Source: Kumtagia sp963829135 | Lineage (GTDB): Bacteria > Pseudomonadota > Alphaproteobacteria > Rhizobiales > Rhizobiaceae | Direction of reading: 5' to 3' | Assembly (NCBI GenBank): GCA_963829135.1 | Contig: CAWHHO010000003.1 | Location: 186,001 to 250,000 of the forward strand | Length of the DNA: 64,000 nucleotides | Shown here: piece after piece, positions 1 through 9,486 of the stretch | How positions within the stretch are numbered: position 1 is the stretch's first letter | Layout: the number at the start of each line of letters is the position of its first letter | Notes under the pieces: generated by a model | Told to the model about the DNA's origin: nothing | Database searches by the model: none | Seen by the model: only the letters and a program-made list of their open reading frames with translations | Translations under genes and position numbers: made by a program

Positions 1-1079
1 TCCAGCTTGCTTTCGTCGACCTTGCCGGTGCCATGCAGGTCCACATAGACCGACAGCGGCTGCGCGACGCCGATCGCGTAGGACAGCTGGATCGTGCAGC
101 GGTCGGAGAGCCCGGCGGCCACCACGTTTTTGGCGAGGTAGCGCGCTGCGTAGGCCGCGGACCGATCGACCTTGGTGGTGTCCTTGCCCGAAAATGCCCC
201 GCCGCCATGCGGGGCAGCCCCGCCATAGGTGTCGACGATGATCTTGCGCCCGGTAAGCCCGGCGTCGCCGTCCGGCCCGCCGATGACGAACTTTCCGGTC
301 GGGTTGATGTACCAATTGCAGTCGTCGTGCGACCTTCAGGTCGCCAAGCGCCTGGCGGATATAAGGCTCCACGACCTTGCGGACCTTCTTGGAATCCCAA
401 CTGTCATCCATGTGCTGGGTGGACAGAACGATCTGGGTGACTTCAGCGGCCTTGCCGTTCTCGTATCTCACCGTAACCTGGCTCTTGGCGTCGGGGCCGA
501 GTTTGCCGACTTCGCCCTTGCCTTCGTGACGGGCGGCGGCCAGCAGTTCCAGGATCTTGTGAGAATAGTAAATCGGCGCCGGCATCAGGTCGGGCGTTTC
601 GTTGCAGGCATAACCGAACATAATGCCCTGGTCGCCCGCGCCCTCTTCACCCTGCTTGTCGGCGGCATTGTCCACGCCCTGGGCGATGTCGGCCGACTGG
701 CCGTGCAGCAGCACGTCGATCTTGGCGGTCTTCCAGTGGAAACCGCTCTGCTCGTAGCCGATGGCGCGGATCGCCTTGCGCGCGACCGATTTGAACTTCG
801 ACGGATTGATGATCGGAAATTCCTTGGCGTCCTCGAGGATGTTCCCGTCCTTGTCCTGCTTGAGCAGAGACTTCGGAACGCGAACCTCACCGGCGATGAC
901 GACGCGGTTGGTGGTTGCCAGGGTTTCGCAAGCGACGCGCACGTCCCAGGCGTCCATGCCAGACTTCTTGGCCTCACGATAGACCAGATCCACGATCTCG
1001 TCGGAGATACGATCGCAAACCTTGTCGGGATGCCCTTCGGAAACGGATTCGGATGTGAAAAGGTAATTCAGGCGCGTCA
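1..1079 (-). CDS. metK: S-adenosylmethionine synthetase, 3' end outside window, frameshifted
   Basis: MetK makes S-adenosylmethionine from methionine and ATP in the cytoplasm. Reading from a GTG at 1079, the N-terminus carries the family motif SESVSEGHPDKVCDRISDE, followed by the GEV and GYACNETPDLMPAP regions, so the assignment is secure. The reading frame breaks near position 327-328. The segment before it reads GDLKVA and the expected continuation DDCNWYINP is present one base out of frame, so one extra base lies in the run gtcgtcgtgcgac. The sequence downstream (GPDGDAG, then the KDTTKVDRSAAY-type region) continues in the shifted frame to the window edge. An essential gene is unlikely to be truly broken, so I read this as a sequence error. 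The gene follows lnt and the Cro/CI regulator on the same strand. Confidence 0.93.
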
Positions 1080-1129
1080 CGGGTGTCCCCTCTTGAAAGC
1101 CTCGACCAGCAAGATGCTGGACCCGTGTC

Positions 1130-1159
1130 CGGATAGCGAAGCGGACCAAGGCGCGTCAA
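1130..1159 (-). promoter_or_regulatory. Predicted sigma-70-type promoter of metK
   Basis: On the minus strand there is TTGACG (1159-1154), an 18-base spacer, and TATCCG (1135-1130), which fits the alphaproteobacterial CTTGAC/CTATCC-type housekeeping promoter. The transcript would start about 45 bases before the GTG of metK. The leader contains a small perfect hairpin, CCAGCA-tct-TGCTGG, at 1106-1120. I see no known SAM riboswitch consensus in it. Confidence 0.5.
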
Positions 1160-1250
1160 GTCCAGTAAACGCACAAAAAACCTTACCCGAGCGCCAACAA
1201 ATCCGGCCTCGACGTCAAAAACACCAGATCGGTGACCGGGTCTTGCCGGG

Positions 1251-1673
1251 TCAATCGCTGTCTTCGGCGCCCAGAGCCTTGATCAGATCGAGCACCTTGC
1301 GGCGGACCTTCGTATCCTTGATTTTGACAAAAGCGCGGCTGAGCTGAAGTCCTTCCGGACCCGTTGCAAAATCAAGCGTGAGGTTCGCCGCGGCGTCTTC
1401 GGCCAGGCCCTGTCCGGAAAAACTATGTGTAGGCGCGTCTTCGAAGAAGAAAGCCACCGGAACGGTTAGGACTTCGGAGATTGCTTGCAGACGACTGGCA
1501 CCGACGCGGTTCGTACCCTTCTCGTATTTTTGAATTTGCTGAAAGGTAATCCCCAGCGTTTCGCCCAATTTCTCCTGGCTCATTCCGAGCATATTTCTAC
1601 GGAGTCGAATCCGGCTGCCTACATGTACATCTGTCGGGTTCGGCTTTTTCTTGTTTTCTCTGCCGTTCATCAT
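1251..1673 (-). CDS. phrR: Cro/CI (XRE)-family transcriptional regulator, PhrR/PraR-like
   Basis: A 140-residue DNA-binding regulator. Residues about 17-75 form a helix-turn-helix domain with the typical core VGSRIRLRRNMLGMSQEKL and the recognition-helix segment FQQIQKYEKGTNRV. The C-terminal half is short and has no sensor domain that I recognise. Two ATG codons lie in tandem (1673 and 1670) behind a GAGGGG ribosome-binding site. In Sinorhizobium medicae the acid-inducible phrR lies beside actA, the lnt homologue, and in Rhizobium leguminosarum the homologue PraR represses quorum-sensing and biofilm genes. The neighbourhood here, lnt then this gene then metK on one strand, supports the same identity. 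What it regulates in this organism cannot be told from the sequence. Confidence 0.75.
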   Translation of the reverse strand: MMNGRENKKKPNPTDVHVGSRIRLRRNMLGMSQEKLGETLGITFQQIQKYEKGTNRVGASRLQAISEVLTVPVAFFFEDAPTHSFSGQGLAEDAAANLTLDFATGPEGLQLSRAFVKIKDTKVRRKVLDLIKALGAEDSD

Positions 1674-1748
1674 CCCCTCACAATCAATTTATTCCCAAGA
1701 AATAGTGAGTTGTAAAGCACTTGATACTAAAATTTGTGCCGGAAACTG

Positions 1749-3338
1749 TCAATTCGGCCGAAACCGGCGGGGGATTGCGGTCAAAGCCGAAAACAAACCT
1801 AAAATACCAACAAGGGCGAGGCCGACAGCACCCGGCGGATAGATATGGTCCGCCGCATGTGCCGGGAGTGTCAACTCCACGTCAAAATATCCGCGGGAAT
1901 TTATGGCAAGTGCATCGATGACGCGGCCGCGTGGATCGATGGCGCCCGAGATCCCGGTGTTGGCCGCCCGCAGCAACGGCAAGCCTGTTTCGACGGCACG
2001 TAGTTCAGCCTGACGAAAGTGCTGGTGCGGGCCCGGTGTGTCGCCGAACCAGGCGTCGTTGGTCACATTGATGATGACATTCGCCGTTCCGACATCCGAG
2101 GAAACAAGGTCCGGGAAGATGATCTCGTAACAAACAAACGGTGCGGCGGAAATTCCGCCAGGAAGGTTGATCGGCTTCCGCACCGTTCCGGCAGCGTAGG
2201 TCATTGGCCCGGCGACGATCTGGTCAAGGCCGAAGCGGCCGAGCAGCCCTGCCAGCGGCAGGTACTCGCCAAACGGGACGAGGTGGACCTTGTCGACGGC
2301 ATCGGCGATTTCGCCGTTCGCATCGATCGCAACGACCGAGTTGTAGTAGATCGCAGACTTCTGGGCATCCCCGCCTTCCGAGCGCACCGCGCCTGCAATC
2401 AACATCTGACCATCGGTCAACATGGCGCCGATCGCCACCAGCGCGTCCGGACGGTCGGTAAAAAGGAACGGCACGGACGTTTCCGGCCACAGGATCAATT
2501 GCGGCTTGCTCCTGCCGGCGGCAGGCGCCTCGGCGCTGGCCCGCATAAGCTGGTCAAAAACCCGGTTCTGTTCCGTCTCGCTCCATTTTATCGACATGTC
2601 GACCGAGGGTTGGACAACCCGGGCGACGAGCGTCTTGCCGCTGTCACCGATCGGTTGGCTCAACCGGTAGTATCCGAAGCCGGCATGCAGCAGGCAGAGC
2701 GAGGCAACCAGCACGAACCCAACGCGTCGATGGCTGCCGCCGGAAAGGAGTGCCGGCATCGAAAAGACGAAGACGGTGAGCGCGTTGATGCCAACCAGGC
2801 CGACCACTGAAGCGCTCTGCATGAACAGCGGGACCGGCATCGCCGCGTATCCGACGGCGTTCCAGGGAAAGCCGCTGAAGAGGAAGGTCCGCAGCCATTC
2901 GGCAATGCCAAAACCGAATGCGAGAGCGGCGATCCGCCCGATACCGTCAGTCCAGAAGACGCGCGCCAGCGCGGTGGCCAATCCATAGAAAAACGCCAGC
3001 AGGATCGGCAGGCCGACGACTGCGAATGGCAACGCCCACGCGAAGGTCTCGGCCTCCACGAGAAAGGCGTTGCCGACCCACCACAGCCCGGCCAGGAAAT
3101 AGCCGAAGCCGAACCACCAGCCGATTGCGAATGCCGGGCGAAAATAGCGCAGATATGCGGAGGCCGCCGGCGTCGACGCGCCGTCCAACAGCCAGACGAG
3201 GATGGGAAACGAGATGAATCCGACGGCAAAGAAATCGTAGGGGGCTTGCGCAAGCACAAACAGCGCGCCCGCCGCGAAGGCTGTCAGGGCGCGCCGCCAG
3301 CCCCACAGCAAGGTAATGCGCCCAGCCACGCTTTCCAT
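1749..3338 (-). CDS. lnt: Apolipoprotein N-acyltransferase
   Basis: Lnt adds the third acyl chain to the N-terminal cysteine of lipoproteins in the inner membrane. The 529-residue protein has a hydrophobic N-terminal half with several membrane segments (the FGFGYFLAGLWWVGNA region is typical), followed by a periplasmic nitrilase-like domain. The three catalytic positions are all in place: Glu in LILWPETSVPF, Lys in VDKVHLVPFGEYLP and Cys in FVCYEIIFPDL. I chose the ATG at 3338 because GGGGAG lies six bases upstream. A GTG at 3362 would add eight residues. The rhizobial homologue is also known as actA, needed for acid tolerance. It stands 75 bases before the Cro/CI regulator and is probably cotranscribed with it. 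Confidence 0.94.
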   Translation of the reverse strand: MESVAGRITLLWGWRRALTAFAAGALFVLAQAPYDFFAVGFISFPILVWLLDGASTPAASAYLRYFRPAFAIGWWFGFGYFLAGLWWVGNAFLVEAETFAWALPFAVVGLPILLAFFYGLATALARVFWTDGIGRIAALAFGFGIAEWLRTFLFSGFPWNAVGYAAMPVPLFMQSASVVGLVGINALTVFVFSMPALLSGGSHRRVGFVLVASLCLLHAGFGYYRLSQPIGDSGKTLVARVVQPSVDMSIKWSETEQNRVFDQLMRASAEAPAAGRSKPQLILWPETSVPFLFTDRPDALVAIGAMLTDGQMLIAGAVRSEGGDAQKSAIYYNSVVAIDANGEIADAVDKVHLVPFGEYLPLAGLLGRFGLDQIVAGPMTYAAGTVRKPINLPGGISAAPFVCYEIIFPDLVSSDVGTANVIINVTNDAWFGDTPGPHQHFRQAELRAVETGLPLLRAANTGISGAIDPRGRVIDALAINSRGYFDVELTLPAHAADHIYPPGAVGLALVGILGLFSALTAIPRRFRPN

Positions 3339-3508
3339 GTGCCGCTCCCCATCGCGAATCACGTGTCAAGCTTTATCAGCACGGCCACCGGTTGGGTAAT
3401 CCCGCGAAGGTGGTGCACGCGATGGGCGGTGGGGGTTCGGCTGGAATTCAAATGCACTCCAGCGTTCGCCGTTACCGCGCTGCTCCGGCAATCTCGGGCG
3501 CTATTGCA

Positions 3509-4654
3509 TCAGCGGCCAATGAAGACCTGGCCTTTGTCCACCGTGAGAAACTGTGCCTTCCCGCCGAGGCTGGAAAACAGCGCCGCATCGGTGCCCGTCA
3601 TAAAGGCCTGACACCCGATGTCGTCGAGGATCGAAAACAGTGCGTCGCGGCGATGAGTGTCGAGATGCGCCGCGATCTCATCGAGAAGGACAAGCGGCAC
3701 CTGTCCCGACATTTCGCCGACGAGACGCGCATGCGACAATACGATGCCGACCAACAGCGCTTTCTGTTCGCCGGTAGAGCAATATTCCGCCGCCATATCC
3801 TTGGGACGATGCCGAACCTGCAGGTCGGTCCGATGCGGCCCTTCCAGTGTGCGCGCGGCCACGCGGTCGCGGCCACGGCCATCGCTCAGGCTGGCTCGGT
3901 ACTCCTCCTCCACCTCCACCGCCGAGAGCCGGGCAACGGCCGTCTCCAGCGTGCCGTCCAGGCCGAGCGTTGCCTGCGGAAATGCGCCGTCATCAGGCAT
4001 GCGCTCGATCATCGCTGTAAGCAGCTTGACGAGTTCGACGCGCGCTGCGGCCATGGCTACTCCCGTTTCAGCCATTTGCGCTTCGATCGCCGACAGCCAC
4101 ATCCAGTCTCGGGAGTCCTCTGCCAGCAGTCGGTTGCGACCGCGCATGGCCTTTTCGTAGTCAAGCGCCCGCTGGCCATGAGTGACATCAATGGTGAGAA
4201 CCAGTCGGTCGAGGAACCGCCGCCGGTCGGCTGCCGGGCCGGTGAATAGCGCATCCATGGCGGGGGTTAGCCAGACAATGCGCGCCCATTCGAGCAAGGC
4301 GTCCGCCGATTTGGCCGGCGCGCTGTTTATCCGCACGCGGCGACCGCTGTCACCGGGTGCTGCGCCCGCCGTTCCGGTTCCGATTTCGGCCTCGCCAAAT
4401 GGTCCGTCCAGTGTTGCGTGGATAGCAAACCCGTCGTCGCTTTCTTTCCGCGCGATTTCCTCATACGTCGCCCTGCGCAGTCCCCTCCCCGGAGTCAGCA
4501 GGGAGATGGCCTCGAGCAGATTGGTCTTGCCGGCGCCATTGTCACCGGCAAACACCACCGAGCTCGGTTCGATACTGAGATCGAGAGCCAGGTAGTTACG
4601 GAAATTCGAAAGGCGCAGCCTTGTCAGACGAACCCGCGCCGGTTGACCGGCCAT
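3509..4654 (-). CDS. recF: DNA replication and repair protein RecF
   Basis: RecF is an SMC-like ATPase that helps load RecA at single-strand gaps, working with RecO and RecR. The 381-residue protein shows the complete ATP-binding set: Walker A GDNGAGKT near residue 38, the ABC-type signature CSTGEQKALL, and Walker B PLVLLDEIAAHLD near the C-terminus. It lies 16 bases downstream of dnaN on the same strand, the classical dnaN-recF arrangement, and its frame is intact. About 170 bases separate it from lnt, and I see no gene there. Confidence 0.95.
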   Translation of the reverse strand: MAGQPARVRLTRLRLSNFRNYLALDLSIEPSSVVFAGDNGAGKTNLLEAISLLTPGRGLRRATYEEIARKESDDGFAIHATLDGPFGEAEIGTGTAGAAPGDSGRRVRINSAPAKSADALLEWARIVWLTPAMDALFTGPAADRRRFLDRLVLTIDVTHGQRALDYEKAMRGRNRLLAEDSRDWMWLSAIEAQMAETGVAMAAARVELVKLLTAMIERMPDDGAFPQATLGLDGTLETAVARLSAVEVEEEYRASLSDGRGRDRVAARTLEGPHRTDLQVRHRPKDMAAEYCSTGEQKALLVGIVLSHARLVGEMSGQVPLVLLDEIAAHLDTHRRDALFSILDDIGCQAFMTGTDAALFSSLGGKAQFLTVDKGQVFIGR

Positions 4655-4670
4655 ATCCAGCTAAGGCCGC

Positions 4671-5805
4671 CTACACACGCATCGGCATCAGGACGTAAAG
4701 CGTATCGTCGTCCGTGGTGTCGTGAATTACAGTGGGCGAGCCTGCATCCGCGAGCATGAAGCGGGCATTCTCGCCGGTCAACTGCGCTGCGACGTCGAGC
4801 AGGTATTTGGCATTGAAGCCGATCTCGATCGCCTCGGAGCCATAGTCTGCGGAAAGCTCCTCGGTTGCGCTGCCGGAGTTCGGGATTGTTGACTGCGAGG
4901 GTTACCAGGCCATCGGAGATGGACAACTTGACGGCGCGGCCGCGCTCCGATGAAACGGTCGAAACGCGGTCGACGGCGCGCGCGAAGGTTTCGCGGTCGA
5001 TAATGAGGCGCTTGTCATTGCCGGTAGGGATAACGCGTTGATAGTCGGGGAACGTTCCGTCGATGAGCTTCGACGTCAGAACGACACCGCCAATGGTGAA
5101 GCGGATCTTGGTATCGGAAAGCTCAATGGCCACGGTCACATCGGGGACGTCCACCAGCTTCTGAAGCTCACTGACGGTTTTGCGCGGAATGATGATGCCA
5201 GGCATGCCCTCCGAACCTGCCGGAGCATCGATTTCGGCGCGCGCCAGGCGATGTCCATCCGTCGCGACTGAGCGCAGTTTCAGTTTTCCCCCGGTTTCGA
5301 TGGTGTGGAAGTAGATACCGTTGAGATAGTAGCGGGTTTCCTCTGTCGAGATCGCGAACTGCGTCTTGTCGATCAGCTTCTTCAGCGTCGCGGCGTCCAC
5401 ACCGAAATTGTGCGAGAACGTTCCGGCGGTCAGCTGAGGAAAATCGGTCTGCGGCAGACACTGTAGCCGGAAGCTGGAACGCCCGGCCGCGACGGTCATC
5501 GCATTGCCGTCTTCGTCGGTACGGAGCATCACTTCCGCACCTTCGGGAAGCTTGCGCACGATCTCGTAGAGAAGGTGAGCTGGTACGGTCGTGCCGCCTG
5601 CACGTTCAACCTGTGCCGGCGTGGCCTCAGTAATCTCGAGGTCCGTAATCTCGAGGTCGAGGTCGGTCGCCTTGAGTTCCAGGCTTTGGCCGAGTGCCGA
5701 AAGCATGACGTTCGACAGGATCGGAATGGTATTGCGCCGCTCAACCACGCGATGAACGTGATTGAGAGACTTCAACAGGTTTGAGCGTTCAAGAATTACA
5801 CGCAT
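4671..5805 (-). CDS. dnaN: DNA polymerase III beta subunit (sliding clamp), one-base frameshift
   Basis: DnaN forms the ring that tethers DNA polymerase III to DNA. The N-terminus MRVILERSNLLKSLNHVHRV and the three repeated clamp folds are clear. The frame breaks near 4879-4881 after VTLAVNNP. The expected continuation, DSGSATEELSADYGSEAIEI, follows one base out of frame and runs to the typical end DTLYVLMPMRV with a TAG at 4671. The total length of 1135 bases equals 378 codons plus one base, so there is a single inserted base. As the gene is essential, a sequence error is far more likely than mutation. A read that ignored the break would wrongly give a 393-residue protein with a nonsense tail overlapping recF. 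Confidence 0.94.
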
Positions 5806-5993
5806 GACAAGCAGGCTCTGACGAGTTCTAGGACAGTCGGCGAAAATTTCCTCTGGATCAGGACCTTTAATCGCGACCGTGGTGGGAATCCACCGCCAAC
5901 TGACAGCAAAAGCCTAGTTAAGGCAAGTCCGCCGAACGGTCGAGCGACCGTGCGGCGAGCTCTGTGGAAAACCACCGGGAAGCACTAAGAAAT

Positions 5994-7511
5994 CTAGGCC
6001 TGATCGCTTATCAGACGACGCAGCAATTCGAGTTCCTGAGCGAGGGAATTGTCGTTGCCCGACAGATCCTCGATCTTGCGCACCGCGTGGAGAACGGTGG
6101 TGTGGTCGCGTCCGCCAAATCGCCGTCCGATCTCCGGCAGCGAGCGCGGCGTCATTATCTTGGCAAGGTACATCGCGACCTGGCGCGGCTTGACGATGGT
6201 GCGCGTGCGCCGGTTCGACAGCAATTCCGTTTTCGACACATTGTAGTGCTTTGCGACGATGCGCTGGATATCCTCGATTCGCGGGCGCTTCGGCTCGCCG
6301 GTGCGGTACATGTGCCGCAGGATATCGTCGATGCGATCGAGCGAGATCTGCGGCTCGAAGGTCTGCCGGAACAGCAGTTGATTGAACGCGCCTTCGAGTT
6401 CGCGGCCGCTGCCGGTCACGGTTCGGGCGATATGGTCGAGCACGTCATCAGCGATGTTGACGTTGGCATCTTCGGTCTTCGCCGTAACAAGACGCAGCTT
6501 CAACATGCCGAGTCGCATCGTGTAGTCCGGGGCAGCCATTTCGAGCGCTACGCCCCCCACCAGCCGCGAACGGACGCGCGGTTCGAGCGATTCCAGTTCC
6601 GCCGGGGGTCGATCGGCAGCGACCACCACCTGCTTGGCGCTGTCGAGCAGCATGTTGATGAGGTGGCAGAACTCGTTCTGGATCGACTTGCCCTGCAGGA
6701 ACTGCATGTCGTCGATGATCAGCAAGTCGATGTCGCGAAGCTGCTCCTTCAACGTCAGCGCGTTGTTGTCGCGGATTGCCGTGGCAAAGCGCCACATAAA
6801 ATACTCCGCGGTCAGATAAACGACCCGCGCCCTTGGGTTCTGCCGCACGGCCTCGGCGGCGACCGCCTGCAGCAGGTGAGTTTTCCCAAGGCCGACAGAA
6901 GCGTGAAGGAAAAGCGGATTGAAGCGCGACGCGGATTCCGCGACGGCTTTTGCCGCTGCGAGTGCAACACGGTTTGAAGGACCCTCGACAAAGGTCTGGA
7001 ATGTATAGCGTGGGTCGAGCGGCGAACCGAGCACGCTGCACTTGACTTCACTCTCGACACCATTCGGACGCTTCGAAGCGTCGCGCGATACTGCTGCCGC
7101 AGGCGTGGTGCCGGCCAACAGCGCCGAGTGGATTTGGCGGGTTGCCTTGCGCTGGCCGTCGACCTCGGGCGCATGGGTGGAGCGGGTTGCGGTGCGGACG
7201 ATGAACTCGACCTTGAGGATCTCAGGCGCCTCACGCTTCCAAAGCTCCATAACCAGATCGAGATAGTGACTGTTGATCCAGGAGCGAAGAAACGCGGTCG
7301 GAACGGAGATGCGAACGAGGCCCTTGGAGGCCTCTGAAACCTTCATGCGTCCGAACCAGCTCGAAAAAACTTCGGTGCCGAGCCGAGCCTTCAACTGTGT
7401 CTTAACCCGCTCGAATACCGCATCCGCACCATTCGCCACGCTTGTCTCCTCGACGAGCTCAACCGGGAAAGGGAAGCCGGAAGTTGCCTCCCTCTCGATG
7501 CCACTCTGCAT
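5994..7511 (-). CDS. dnaA: Chromosomal replication initiator protein DnaA
   Basis: DnaA binds DnaA boxes and opens the replication origin. From the ATG at 7511 (GAGGTGG five bases upstream) the product has 505 residues. Further in-frame starts upstream would add 65 unlikely residues. Domain I occupies about residues 20-100 (FERVKTQLKARLG, SSWFGRMKV). The AAA+ domain starts at about residue 165, with the Walker A segment GLGKTHLLQA and Walker B LLIIDDMQFL. The C-terminal domain carries the DnaA signature GGRDHTTVLHAVRKIE. Here dnaA lies between dnaN and rpsT, with 188 bases to dnaN. That gap contains TGTGGAAAA at 5960-5968, a near-match to a DnaA box that could serve dnaN control. Confidence 0.95.
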   Translation of the reverse strand: MQSGIEREATSGFPFPVELVEETSVANGADAVFERVKTQLKARLGTEVFSSWFGRMKVSEASKGLVRISVPTAFLRSWINSHYLDLVMELWKREAPEILKVEFIVRTATRSTHAPEVDGQRKATRQIHSALLAGTTPAAAVSRDASKRPNGVESEVKCSVLGSPLDPRYTFQTFVEGPSNRVALAAAKAVAESASRFNPLFLHASVGLGKTHLLQAVAAEAVRQNPRARVVYLTAEYFMWRFATAIRDNNALTLKEQLRDIDLLIIDDMQFLQGKSIQNEFCHLINMLLDSAKQVVVAADRPPAELESLEPRVRSRLVGGVALEMAAPDYTMRLGMLKLRLVTAKTEDANVNIADDVLDHIARTVTGSGRELEGAFNQLLFRQTFEPQISLDRIDDILRHMYRTGEPKRPRIEDIQRIVAKHYNVSKTELLSNRRTRTIVKPRQVAMYLAKIMTPRSLPEIGRRFGGRDHTTVLHAVRKIEDLSGNDNSLAQELELLRRLISDQA

Positions 7512-8227
7512 TTCGTCCACCTCGTGTCCCTGTTGCCGCACCGCGCTTGTGCGTGAACAACTATTCCTCGTTTCAATGAGATGCGCACGCCAGCCTCGGA
7601 GGCAGCCGTGAGCGCTTGCACACGGCCCCTTCCACAAGCCAACAAACATCCCCGCTCCAGTCCATGGACAAGGAGCCAAGTTTTTCTGACGCTGCTGCAA
7701 CCCCACTCGTCAATCACTCGAAAAAGCAAACCGATCCCGCGCACGGAAGTATCCGTGGGTAGTATCCCCCATTTTGCTAGGATTGGTCTGGCCACCAGGG
7801 CCTGCCTCTTCGATAAACGGACATTACAGAAGCCGGGGGTCGCCCCGCAAGGGCAAGACTAACTGTTTTTTCACCTTAGCCGGCAACGAACACCCCGAAT
7901 CCGGTGACAGCCGATGAAGCCATTCCGACGAAAACCTTGTGAATCAAAACCTTCCCTCGTATCGGCAAAAAATAACGCCGCCGACGAAATATTTCTCTTG
8001 ACAAAAAAAGCGGCGGCGAGCTGGAACCGCGGTGTGGGCGCCCTGTGGATAATCTATTCTTATGCATTTGAAAAATCTACAAAAAGCCAGATAGAAACGC
8101 AATCTTTGGCGTAGCCTTGACAAGGCAATTTTGGGTAAAATTCAGGAATTTCGGGAGGTTAACAGACGCTGCCTTGACCAAACCCGGCGGGAAACCTTTC
8201 GCGTATGGGTCTACCCTTCGACGCATA
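7512..8227. other. Intergenic region upstream of dnaA with a DnaA box
   Basis: About 700 bases with no supportable gene lie between dnaA and rpsT. The part from about 7900 to 8160 is visibly richer in A and T. It contains one perfect DnaA box (8044-8052) and two GANTC sites (GAATC near 7906 and 7938) that CcrM-type methylases recognise. I found no cluster of boxes that would mark an origin. I take it as the dnaA control region. Confidence 0.5.
8044..8052 (-). promoter_or_regulatory. Perfect DnaA box
   Basis: The plus strand reads TGTGGATAA, the exact complement of the consensus TTATCCACA. It sits about 530 bases upstream of the dnaA start in an AT-rich stretch, a position compatible with dnaA autoregulation or a minor role in initiation. 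Confidence 0.6.
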
Positions 8228-8252
8228 GAAAAACCCGGCCTTGCGACCGGGT
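8228..8252 (-). terminator. Rho-independent terminator of rpsT
   Basis: On the minus strand a hairpin ACCCGG-(8 bases)-CCGGGT (8252-8233) is followed by a run of five to six T. It lies 34 bases beyond the rpsT stop codon. Confidence 0.75.
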
Positions 8253-8285
8253 CCATCACGATAAAAGCCGATAGAACGGGTGAGC

Positions 8286-8552
8286 TTAGGCGGACAGCGT
8301 CTTGAGGCGCTGAGCCAGGCGCGACACCTTTCGCGACGCGGTATTCCTGTGCAGTACGCCCTTTGTCGCAGCGCGCATCAATTCCGGCTGCGCTGCCTGG
8401 AAGGCGGCTTCGGCCGCGGTCTTGTCGCCAGCGGCCAACGCCTCTTCGACCTTACGGATATAGGTGCGCACGCGCGACCTGCGGTTCTTGTTGATCGCAG
8501 CGCGGCGGACGATCTTGCGCGTGGCCTTCTTGGCCGAGGATGTATTGGCCAT
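8286..8552 (-). CDS. rpsT: 30S ribosomal protein S20
   Basis: S20 is a small basic protein that binds 16S rRNA in the 30S subunit. The 88-residue product starts MANTSSAKKATRKIVRR, has the expected high Lys/Arg content and ends with RLAQRLKTLSA, all typical of the family. The ATG at 8552 has GAGG five bases upstream. The frame is open 41 codons further upstream, but that part is noncoding leader. A strong promoter lies about 95 bases upstream and a terminator follows, so this is probably a single-gene transcript. Confidence 0.96.
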   Translation of the reverse strand: MANTSSAKKATRKIVRRAAINKNRRSRVRTYIRKVEEALAAGDKTAAEAAFQAAQPELMRAATKGVLHRNTASRKVSRLAQRLKTLSA

Positions 8553-8646
8553 ATTGCCTCTCTTCTCATCTGTATGACGACAGCCCGGCATGTAGATGCC
8601 GAGCAAAAAACGTTCGGGCAGCCAAAGGCCACCCCGATTGGCGCGG

Positions 8647-8675
8647 CTTATAGATGAGCTTTCCGGCTCCGTCAA
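8647..8675 (-). promoter_or_regulatory. Strong predicted promoter of rpsT
   Basis: On the minus strand TTGACG (8675-8670), a 17-base spacer and TATAAG (8652-8647) match the sigma-70 consensus closely. Transcription would start about 88 bases before the rpsT ATG, as expected for a highly expressed ribosomal gene with a leader. Confidence 0.7.
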
Positions 8676-8712
8676 CGCCGTTTCGGGTTAGCCGGCACCG
8701 CAGCTTCAACCA

Positions 8713-9486
8713 TCACCGGTTCTGGAATTTGGGCGGCCGCTTTTCGGCAAACGCCGCCATCCCTTCCTTCTGGTCATCAAAGGCAAATAGCGAATGGAAC
8801 AGCCTCCGCTCGAAGCGCAGCCCTTCTCCGAGGGTGGTCTCGAAGGCGCGGTTAACCGCCTCCTTTGCCATCATCGTCGCGGGCATCGAGAATTCCGCGA
8901 TCCTGGCCGCGACCGTCATCGCCTCATCAATCAGATCGCCCGCTGGCACGACGCGCGACACCAGACCGCAGCGTTCGGCCTCCGACGCATCCATCATCCG
9001 CCCGGTGAGGCACATGTCCATCGCCTTCGATTTGCCGACGTAGCGGGTGAGCCGCTGCGAGCCGCCCATGCCGGGAATGACGCCCAGCGTAATCTCCGGC
9101 TGGCCGAACTTCGCGCTGTCGGCGGCGATGATGAAGTCGCACATCATCGCGAGTTCGCAGCCGCCGCCCAGTGCATAGCCGGAAACCGCCGCGATGATTG
9201 GCTTGCGCACCTGGGCGAACTGCTCCCAGCCTGTGAAAAAATCGGCCAGATACATTTCAGCATACGTCTTGGCCTGCATTTCCTTGATGTCGGCGCCAGC
9301 CGCGAAGGCTTTCTCCGATCCTGTCAAAACCATCGCCGCGATATCGGCGTCGGCTTCGAAGGCTTGCGTGGCAGCAAGCAATTCGGCGAGCACCTGGCTG
9401 TTCAGCGCATTGAGCGCCTTGGGCCGGTTGATCGTGATCAGCCCAACCTTGCCCCGCGTCTCGACAAGGATCGTTTCAAAAGCCAT
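8713..9486 (-). CDS. Enoyl-CoA hydratase
   Basis: A 257-residue crotonase-family protein that hydrates enoyl-CoA in fatty acid beta-oxidation. The start MAFETILVETRGKVGLI, the oxyanion-hole segments AGADIKEM and GYALGGGCELAMMCD, and the region FGQPEITLGVIPGMGGSQRL with the second catalytic Glu are all present, so it should be an active hydratase. The ATG at 9486 has AAGGAG seven bases upstream. It lies between rpsT and mutM, a placement I recall from other Rhizobiales. Other crotonase activities cannot be excluded by sequence, but the two Glu residues favour hydratase. Confidence 0.9.
   Translation of the reverse strand: MAFETILVETRGKVGLITINRPKALNALNSQVLAELLAATQAFEADADIAAMVLTGSEKAFAAGADIKEMQAKTYAEMYLADFFTGWEQFAQVRKPIIAAVSGYALGGGCELAMMCDFIIAADSAKFGQPEITLGVIPGMGGSQRLTRYVGKSKAMDMCLTGRMMDASEAERCGLVSRVVPAGDLIDEAMTVAARIAEFSMPATMMAKEAVNRAFETTLGEGLRFERRLFHSLFAFDDQKEGMAAFAEKRPPKFQNR

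Noticed and set aside
1080..1250. SAM riboswitch upstream of metK
   Set aside because: The leader has only a small hairpin and none of the conserved bases that I know for SAM-II or SAM/SAH riboswitches.
8117..8150. TTGACA at 8117 as a plus-strand promoter
   Set aside because: No acceptable -10 element follows at 16-18 bases and no plus-strand gene lies downstream.
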